From Magicicada septendecula (taxonomy: Eukaryota; Arthropoda; Insecta; Hemiptera; Cicadidae), in NCBI GenBank assembly GCA_034769895.1, contig CM068370.1, positions 36,122,247 through 36,186,246 on the forward strand: a stretch of 64,000 bases of DNA, written 5' to 3'. A program made the position numbers and the translations under genes. This document shows positions 56,601 through 64,000 of this stretch, in pieces (the stretch's first letter is position 1; each line of letters starts with the position of its first letter). The notes below the pieces were generated by a model. It saw only the letters and a list, made by a program, of their open reading frames with translations. It did not search any database and was not told the DNA's origin.

Positions 56601-57361
56601 TTATTTGTTTCCGTAGTTGTATCACTTGTATCCGACGGACTAATGTTTAAATCAGGTTTATTGTCACTGTCACAATCAACTTCAAGTCCGATTTTTGTTT
56701 CTTTTTCATTACTTGCACTTGACCCGGGTTTGGGTTGTTCAACTTCACATTTGATGATTTTTTTAAAAACTGGTCGAGTTTTGAAAGTTTACTTTTAGAT
56801 TCTTCTCGTTGTTTTTGCAGTTTCCTTTTCGTAGCACCACTTAAATATTCACGCTTACTTTCCATTTTATAAACTCTGTTTCTAACACTCTAACTCTACA
56901 CAAAATACAAAAACTAAAATCAAATGTTAAGTCATTAAACTTAAACGGCACTAAATTACGAAATTAATGCAATACAGTACTATCGCGCAGGAGATGCGAC
57001 GCACTACTGAGTACTGAACTACATTGTGTTGTGTTTGTTTACGTCTCCTCAGTGCCGAGTGACTCATCGCACCGGACGTAGGCCTACGGGCACCACAAGA
57101 GATAAGATAAGCTTCGCTTACAAACTACAAACAGTAATGTCATTTCGGAAAACGTAGTTTTTTTGCATGTCTATACACTTAAATAAAACGTATATTTCGT
57201 ATTTTAAATACAAATTTGCCGGTAGTCGGACCCCATTAAAACTTTTTTTCCTATTATAGCTCGTTTCATATTTTTTTCTAGGGGCCAGAGTGGCGGGGCC
57301 CCCCAGAGGGTCGGGGCCCCCCCGCGCCGCGGGGTCTGCGGGGGCCTTATCGCCGCCACTG
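53641..57361 (-). mobile_element. hAT transposon (copy B)
   Basis: Same element and TIRs with the same GGATTATT target duplication (53633-53640 and 57362-57369). It is 2 bp shorter, with losses in homopolymer tracts. Confidence 0.95.
54168..56865 (-). pseudogene. hAT transposase (copy B), same lesions
   Basis: All frame breaks of copy A are shared, including the 47-bp duplication. One visible substitution lies in the dimerisation block ('YLSIPV' against 'YLTIPV'). Confidence 0.92.
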
Positions 57362-58260
57362 GGATTATTGTTTTTCCTACCTTCCTTTTTTGAAGCGGAA
57401 CTCCGAAAAAAGTTAAGTTTTGTACTGCTTTGAGGGCCACAGAACAACGAGGACCTGGTTCTGATTTTCTGCTTTCAAATAAAGAAGCTGTAATTTTCAG
57501 TTTTTCGTTGGCAAAAACGAGACCAACATTGCGATTCTGCAAAGAAAAAAGAACTATAGTAGTTAAGATAAAGATTAGTGCTGGTGTTTGATTTTGACGA
57601 AAGTTTCGTTTTGTAGTGGGGCTGATGAGGGGCACTATTTAAAATGTAGTAGCCTAGTAATTTTTTTTAATAATTAGATTTTTCTTTACGTATATTTTTT
57701 TCGTTTATTTTGGATACAAGAGGTTCCGGTACGCCGTTCCGGCGCGTTCCACCTGAAATCAAGCCCTGACTACTACTACTACTACTACTACTTACAATGC
57801 TTGTAATACGATTACAGATTACAGCGGTATTAGTACCGCTAAAATATTAATATTAAATGTATTAAGAAATCGAAAATCAAGTTCATTAAAATATTCAAAC
57901 TTCTAGGCTTTCCAAGTCGTCAGATCAATTTATCGGACCCTGCATAAAGTGTAACTTTTTATATCTACGGACAGAAACACTGCACTATAGTTATATAACA
58001 CTGATCCGTCATGGAATACATTATTTTGCAACGTTTGAATGTGGGAATTCTGCAAAATACGTTTCTCATAAAGTACTGTTATTGCAACTTGTGAACAATG
58101 TTTTTTCTAGTGAACTTATGAATCTAGTGATTTGTTTATTCTTAACATATAGTGCATAGAAGAATCGTTGCTTTACAAGCGTAACTTTTTATGAAGTATC
58201 AGTAAAACTTGTGACGCATGATTACTTTATTAAAAGAATTTTTTAGTGGATGGTTAGAGA

Positions 58261-58343
58261 GGATCGGTCAAAAATAACACAAATTTTAACTATTTTGTGT
58301 CGACGTTTCGACAATGTGTATTGTCATCTTCAGGACCTGTGTA
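58261..58343 (-). mobile_element. PLE 3' terminus with hammerhead-like core (copy B)
   Basis: Same as 18788-18870. Confidence 0.6.
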
Positions 58344-58776
58344 TGACAGAACTTAATTTATACAGTATTACAATTTAAATTTCTAAATGTAATGATACTT
58401 TAATTACAGTGTAAAAAGAGTTTAAAAACAGTGTAACCTTATGTCAGCTATCTGATGTAAGTCGTAAAGTTCTACAGTTATTGTGTAAATTGTATTTTTC
58501 TAAATTATGATTGTTTGTTAATACCAGTAGGGAGTGAAACATGTTAAAAATAACTTTTAATAATTACGTAGTGAACATCCCCTAATCTGTTTTAGTTATA
58601 GGTAATATATGTTGCTATTTTTATATCTGTGTTTTTAAATAGTTTTGTTAGTTTTGTCATTTTATTATTTATGTATGTGAATGTGGCCCATTTGTTGTTG
58701 TTGTTAATATTTTTAATTTTTTTCTAATTTTTTATTTTAGTTTTTATTTATATTTTTATTATTATTTGTTGTTGCA

Positions 58777-59145
58777 ATAAACACAGGACATGAATTCCCA
58801 GACATAACCAATGTGACACTAATAAAACATATACCACACAAAGGCACCACAATGAACATTTGGGAAAATTTACAAATATACAAACATAAAATACAAAACA
58901 AACTAATACCTGAACAAATACAAATCAATACAAAACATGACACAATATTCAAAGCACTCAACATCGAAAATACACAAAAAACTAACACATACACCACAAT
59001 CACACACAATAAAACCAATTTGAAGTACCAGAAGCCAACAGGAAGCCACAATAATAATAGTCAACCAACACATATGTACTTCACCAGACACAAAAACCGG
59101 AATGCTGAGGATGGGTACAAGATGGTACCCGAAACATGTTCCTAA
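58777..59145 (+). pseudogene. PLE-type protein C-terminus (copy B)
   Basis: As 19304-19672 with one Lys-to-Asn change. Confidence 0.55.
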
Positions 59146-60528
59146 TAAGGAAAAAAAAAGGTATATCTTGAGGTAAATTCATTATAAATATTAAATTTAT
59201 TATATACATCAAGAAACGGACTGTAGCAGAAAGTGATTGAATATATATAGAACTCAAAGTCTGAGGATTTATGTGTACTGAATAGAAATCCACACCGTTA
59301 CACCGATTGCCACCAAATTTTGCATAGGTCACCTTTGACACGAGGCGAAAAACACTCTCTAACTTGGAATTTGATATTTTGCCCCGTTCGCACGATTTAG
59401 ACCCTTTTAATTATGCCTTTTTGTTGACTTGTATAAAGATGTCAACAACACCAACATAGAGAAGGTTTAATTACCATAGTAACAAGTAAATAAACAAATG
59501 ATATTTAGCGGCATCGGAACTGTATCTTTATCCGTTCCTGCAGTTTTTAATACTTTTAATATGCGATTTTATCGATATATTTTGTAATTAGATACGTTTA
59601 TATATTTTGTAATTGTCTTAAACGATTATACAATTTATGTTTATACGTATTTCTGATGATGCAATGAATAAGTAATTAAATATATTAAATACTACTACTA
59701 AAGCTGTCAACAACTCCATGGAGACCAGAATTAATTACCACAGTAACAAGTAAATAAACAAATTATATTTAGCGGCATCGGAACTGTACATTTATTCATT
59801 CCTACGGTACATTTTCGATGTTTTATATATTATGCGATTGTATCGATATATTACGATGTGGAAAAAAAGAAGTGTAGGCCTACTAATTGTAAATTGTCCT
59901 ATTACTGAATGCAAAGCGAAAGTACATGTTGTTTTCATTTGTGAGGTTAGGTGACAACGGTTTTTGGTTTTTAGTTTACTGCTGAAATAAATAAAAGCCA
60001 TGGTTGAGGAAAACATAACGTTTAATCTGTTATATAATGCTTCTAATACAGTAACACTAAAAATAAAGAATTTAGCGTTTTTTATTTAACAGGTACTTTA
60101 TAAATATCTCCAAAGGCTTAATAAACGGGTACTTTTAAATCTCCAAAGGCCGTTGGACCAACATAATAATTTAGTACAAGGTTAAAATAGTACAAGTGTT
60201 GAAAACAGATTTAGAGAGAATTTGACTAATGAGTACAAAATTGTTATACGAGCTGGCAGAACGCCATATAGACATAGACAATACAAATTATATTAATATA
60301 CTTATTAAAAGTCAAATATTCGCGTGCGAAGCGGCGCGGCGGGTAACAGATAGTGTACGTAATAATTATACCCTCCTGAGGCCATTATCCCCTTGATAAT
60401 ATTGTTCAAATGAAGTCTTTCGTCCTGTTTTGCTAGCGTCTCTACGCTTTGTGACTCGGACCAACCCAGTTGATGCATACTGTTCGTCTGCAGCGTCACA
60501 ACTTCAACATTTTAGTAACATTTCTAAC

Positions 60529-61713
60529 CAGGGGAGCATTTACGAACGGGATCAACCCCCTACCACCAAAGGGTTGAAAAAACTGACGAATTTTGTTAAT
60601 CTCTTAGGCTGTTTTATTATCGTTTCAGCTGTGTACGCTAATGTAGTAGTAACTCTTTTTAAATGTACTAACAGGTTCATTAGACAGAATTTGCGTATAC
60701 GGTTGAAATATGAAATATACGAAAAGTCATTTCAGTCAGTAAGTGTATCTTGTAAGCAATGTTTCAGTAACGCGTATTTTTATTTTGTTATTACCGTTTA
60801 CCGTTTTAATGGGATTGATTTCAATATGTTATCACTAGAGCTAGGAATTTTAGGTGCTGCACCTTAATTTTTTTGCCATTAAAATTCCCAAATTAACTTG
60901 TCTTGCAAAGAAAACATTAAATAAACACTCCTAACTGTGTTTTGGTTGCACCTTTTTTCAATGAAAGCACCTTTTTGCACTTTTTTACTTTCTTTGGCTC
61001 CTTTGCCGCATTTTATTCCTATAATAATTAAACAAGGAACACCGAACGTGTGCGGCATCACATTGCTTTCGCTTCAGTGCAGTCCCGTTAGGCTAAAGCT
61101 TTTAAATTAATTTCCGCCTCAATAAACTCCCGTTAGGCGAAAGGTCCACAAATTAGTGTGTAACCCTGATGTTGAGGATGTTGCAACAAACAAGGATTTA
61201 AATTACCGACTACAAACAAAATATGCACCACTTGTGTCTGTTGACGTTGGACGTTCCTTTTCTACATACAAGTATTTACTTAGCGACCGGAGAGATGCAG
61301 CCTCACTGAAAAAACAAACATTCAAATATTGAGTGTTATCTGTTTTAACAGTTTTCTGGACTTGTGGCTTTGATAACATTGTGTTCCGGGAATTGTTTTA
61401 GGCAGACATTTTAATACATGAGTGAATTTTGAGTCCTTATACATATAAGGGTGATGTAATTGGTTTTGGTACTGTTTGTATGAATTTTTACATTTGAAAT
61501 TGGCACCTTTTTCAGCTAAATTGAAGCACCTTTTTTGCACCTTTTTAACAAAAATTTTGCACTTAAAATTCCTAGCTCTAGTTATCACACGTTTTTCAGC
61601 CACTTCAAACGTAAGGTAGTAATTTTGATAGTCTTAACTTGTTTTTTCTTTTGTATCAAGCAGACCCAACCCCAGACCCCCCCCCCCACCCAAGAGCAGT
61701 GGATACGCTACTT
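60529..61713 (+). mobile_element. hAT-type MITE with nested insertion (copy B)
   Basis: Same nested arrangement as 21056-22240, without the gap that follows copy A. Confidence 0.75.
60836..61580 (+). mobile_element. Internally deleted hAT element (copy B)
   Basis: Same TIRs and GTTATCAC duplication as 21362-22106. Confidence 0.9.
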
Positions 61714-61862
61714 TTCCAAGGCCCAGTCTTGTAAACTGCCGCATTTACTCGACTATTGACAGTCCGTTCGCTCCAGAAAAAGTAAATGTTGAAGTCAATA
61801 TAACGCAAACACAAATGTTTTATGTTTATAATGTATCACAGTATTTAACGGGACGGTTACAT

Positions 61863-61865
<3 letters not shown>

Positions 61866-61924
<59 letters not shown>
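61866..61924 (+). repeat. (CA)n microsatellite
   Basis: About 30 CA units, just after the end of copy B. Confidence 0.97.
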
Positions 61925-61927
<3 letters not shown>

Positions 61928-62114
61928 CGCCTATATTACAAAATATCGGTATGGAGAAACATACATGACTTCCATATTCTAAGATTTATATTTAAAATCA
62001 TTTTCGAAATGAAATATTACCATAGAAACTACTTCTTTCTACTTACTGCTTCAGCCTTAACCACAGTACTGTGGTCACTAACGTATACCACCTCACGTTA
62101 TCGCACTCGATTTT

Positions 62115-62155
62115 CACTGATGATGGAAGTCGATGGCATTGCCGAAACGTCTGGT
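62115..62155 (+). ncRNA. Hammerhead-like core of the GAAACGUC type
   Basis: CUGAUGA (62118-62124), a stem II region containing GGC/GCC, GAAACGUC with palindrome ACGU, then UGG. Stem I pairs about 3 bp (UCA with UGG). It resembles the 28250-28345 terminus ('GAAACGUCUGG'). Confidence 0.45.
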
Positions 62156-62713
62156 TTTGTAGGAAACATTGGACTACGGCCAAATATCCCAGGAAGGAAT
62201 TTTAACAAAAACTACTTCTTTGTTGCCGATAACGTTGGCTTGTATAAGTTAATGATTGATCTCCATTAAGTAGTGCTCAAGTTTCCAAAGTTTTAATATT
62301 ATGATGTCCGTAATTAAAACATCAGAGCAGGTTTAGTGTGTATGAGGGTACACCGTGGACAAAAATTTTCAACATTTCCTATTGACCGTTGCTTAGAGTA
62401 AAGCTGCGAATCTACAGTGTACGTTTCACAGAACAAACACGCGGAAAAGAAGGAGCGCTCCGAAGTCACTCATGGACCCTCAGCATCTTGCAGAGGGTTC
62501 ATTCCCTAAAGACGAAAAGTCTGTCTATGAATCGTTCCTCTGTAAACACGTGCAGTTACACTGCCCAGCGATCCACAGGAAGCAAATCGCTATCCACGCT
62601 GGACACTTTTTGGCTTGCACGCGTTATGTTGGTATGGGTTTCGGCACTTTCCATTTAAAAAGCGTTCAAATGTAAGAAAATAAACATGAATGAGGCCAGA
62701 AATAACGCGAATT

Positions 62714-62740
62714 TTGTGTGTGTGTGTGTGTGTGTGTGTT
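62714..62740 (+). repeat. (GT)n microsatellite
   Basis: Thirteen GT units. Confidence 0.95.
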
Positions 62741-62859
62741 CCCTGCCTTTTTATTGCGGTAGTCATAATAATAAAATGGAAACGTAAACATTACATAACT
62801 GAGATATGCTTGCCTGCCACGAACGATATATTTTCTCTCATACATGATTTACATTAAAA

Positions 62860-64000
62860 TGAAAAATTATAATTTTATTGCCTGGCAACAAAATTATTTT
62901 TTTTTTTAACAATTACCATTGTTTGAAAAAGTTTAAATGAATTTTCAAGTACTGTTGTTAAAACGTAAAAGGTTGCTGGTAAACTACCCATTCCCCTTAA
63001 CCGATCTTCACCAAAATCAAAAGGATTTGAGTTCTCTACAATTCAGGGACGTATGCAAAAAATTATTTGATTCTGTTTAAATATGCGGCAGTTATCGTTC
63101 GTCATAGAAAAAATTACCCTTGTTAAAACATACAACGTTGCAGGTAAACTACCCCTTTCCCTTAACCGATCTTCACCAAAAACAACAGGTCTTTAGAACT
63201 CTACAAATCAGGGCTGTATGCAAAAAATTATTTGATTCTGTTTGAATTTGCGGCTGTTATCGTTTGCCATAGAAAATACCCTTGTTAAAACATAAAACGT
63301 TGCTGGTAAACTATCCCTTTCCCTTAACCGATCTTCACCAAAATCGAAAGGATTTGAGTTCTCTACAATTTAGGGCTGTATGCGTATAATCTTTTGATTC
63401 TGTTTGAATTTGCGGCAGTTATCAGTCGTCATAAAAATAAAATTACCCTTTTAAAATATAAAACGTTGCAGGTAAACTACCCCCTTTCCCTCAACCGATC
63501 TTCACCAAAAACAACAGTTCTTGAGAACTCTACAATTCAGGGCTGTATGCGAAACATTATTTGATTCTGTTTGAATTTGCGGCTGTTATCGTTTGCCAAA
63601 AAAAAATATCGGTATGGAGAACCATACATGACTTCCATATTCTAAGATTTATATTTAAAATCATTTTCAGCCAAACAGCCAGGCTGTGTCTTACCTGCCT
63701 TTTTATTGCTGTATTAAATGAAAAATATTATATTACATTAAAATGAAAAAATTATAATTTTATTGCCTGGCAACAAAATTATTTTATTTTTAACAATTAC
63801 CATTGTTTCAAAAAGTTTAAATAAATTTTCAAGTACTTTACTCTTGCTAAAACGTAAAAGGTTGCTGGTAAACTACCCCTTCCCCGTAACCGATCTTCAC
63901 CAAAATCGAAAGTCATTGAGACCTCTACAATTGAGGGACGTATGCAAAAAATTATTTGATTCTGTTTGAATTTGCGGCTGTTATCGTTTGCCATAGAAAA
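62860..64000 (+). repeat. Satellite, 162-166 bp monomers with higher-order repeat
   Basis: Monomers with 'ggtaaactaccc' start at 62978, 63143, 63305 and 63471, and again at 63867. Each carries 'ccgatcttcaccaaaa', 'ctctacaattcagggctgtatgc' and 'ttatttgattctgttt'. The segment with 'aaatatcggtatggaga' at 63604 repeats 61941, a 1663-bp period, so monomers sit inside a larger unit. It continues beyond the window. The protein-like frames in it are repeats of the monomer. Confidence 0.93.

Larger units (their letters stand above)
39519..61757 (+). repeat. Copy B of the 22-kb direct duplication
   Basis: Matches bases 1-22284 end to end with few substitutions. It is 22239 bp against 22284 bp in copy A. 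The flanks differ: unique sequence runs uninterrupted into it at 39518 and out of it after 61757, so this copy sits inside one contig, unlike copy A. Confidence 0.97.

Overview
The window is repeat-rich, AT-rich eukaryotic DNA, most likely from an insect or another arthropod. No host gene, tRNA or rRNA is recognisable. The evidence for this is the mix of decayed transposons: Penelope-like elements (PLEs) with GIY-YIG endonuclease tails, several LINE 3' ends, a Ty3/Gypsy integrase, a 3.7-kb hAT element with a ZMYM1-type transposase, hAT MITEs, a PIF/Harbinger remnant, many microsatellites and a 165-bp satellite. Nearly every long open frame is a shadow or part of a broken element.

Layout: (1) bases 1-22284 are copy A of a 22-kb block; (2) 22285-22784 are exactly 500 Ns; (3) 22785-39518 are single-copy here and hold the Gypsy integrase, a LINE 3' end, a Harbinger element with a PLE nested in it, several PLE termini, hAT MITEs and minisatellites; (4) 39519-61757 are copy B, almost identical to copy A and in the same orientation; (5) 61758-64000 hold a long CA run and a satellite with higher-order structure. 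Copies A and B share the same insertions, target-site duplications and inactivating lesions. They differ mainly in triplet-repeat and homopolymer lengths plus scattered SNPs. Because copy A ends exactly at an N gap, an unpurged alternative haplotype or contig overlap is at least as likely as a real segmental duplication.

The most interesting content is a set of hammerhead-ribozyme motifs at the 3' ends of PLE copies. Four keep the CUGANGA and GAAA cores and a pairable stem I (29361-29413, 30260-30307, 8759-8807 with its duplicate 48280-48328, and 35742-35782). At least nine more are degenerate. Helix III is a tiny palindrome in almost all of them (ACGCGU, AGCGCU, ACGU or ACAUGU), which fits folding as dimers. 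Three pairs of these ribozyme-bearing termini lie as close inverted repeats (30151-30347, 32916-33085, 35720-35859). Hammerheads in PLEs are known; the number, palindromic helix III and head-to-head arrangement here are the points to check.

No working transposition system is complete. The hAT transposase has several frame breaks including a 47-bp tandem duplication, the Gypsy integrase has one, and all PLE and LINE copies are 5'-truncated.
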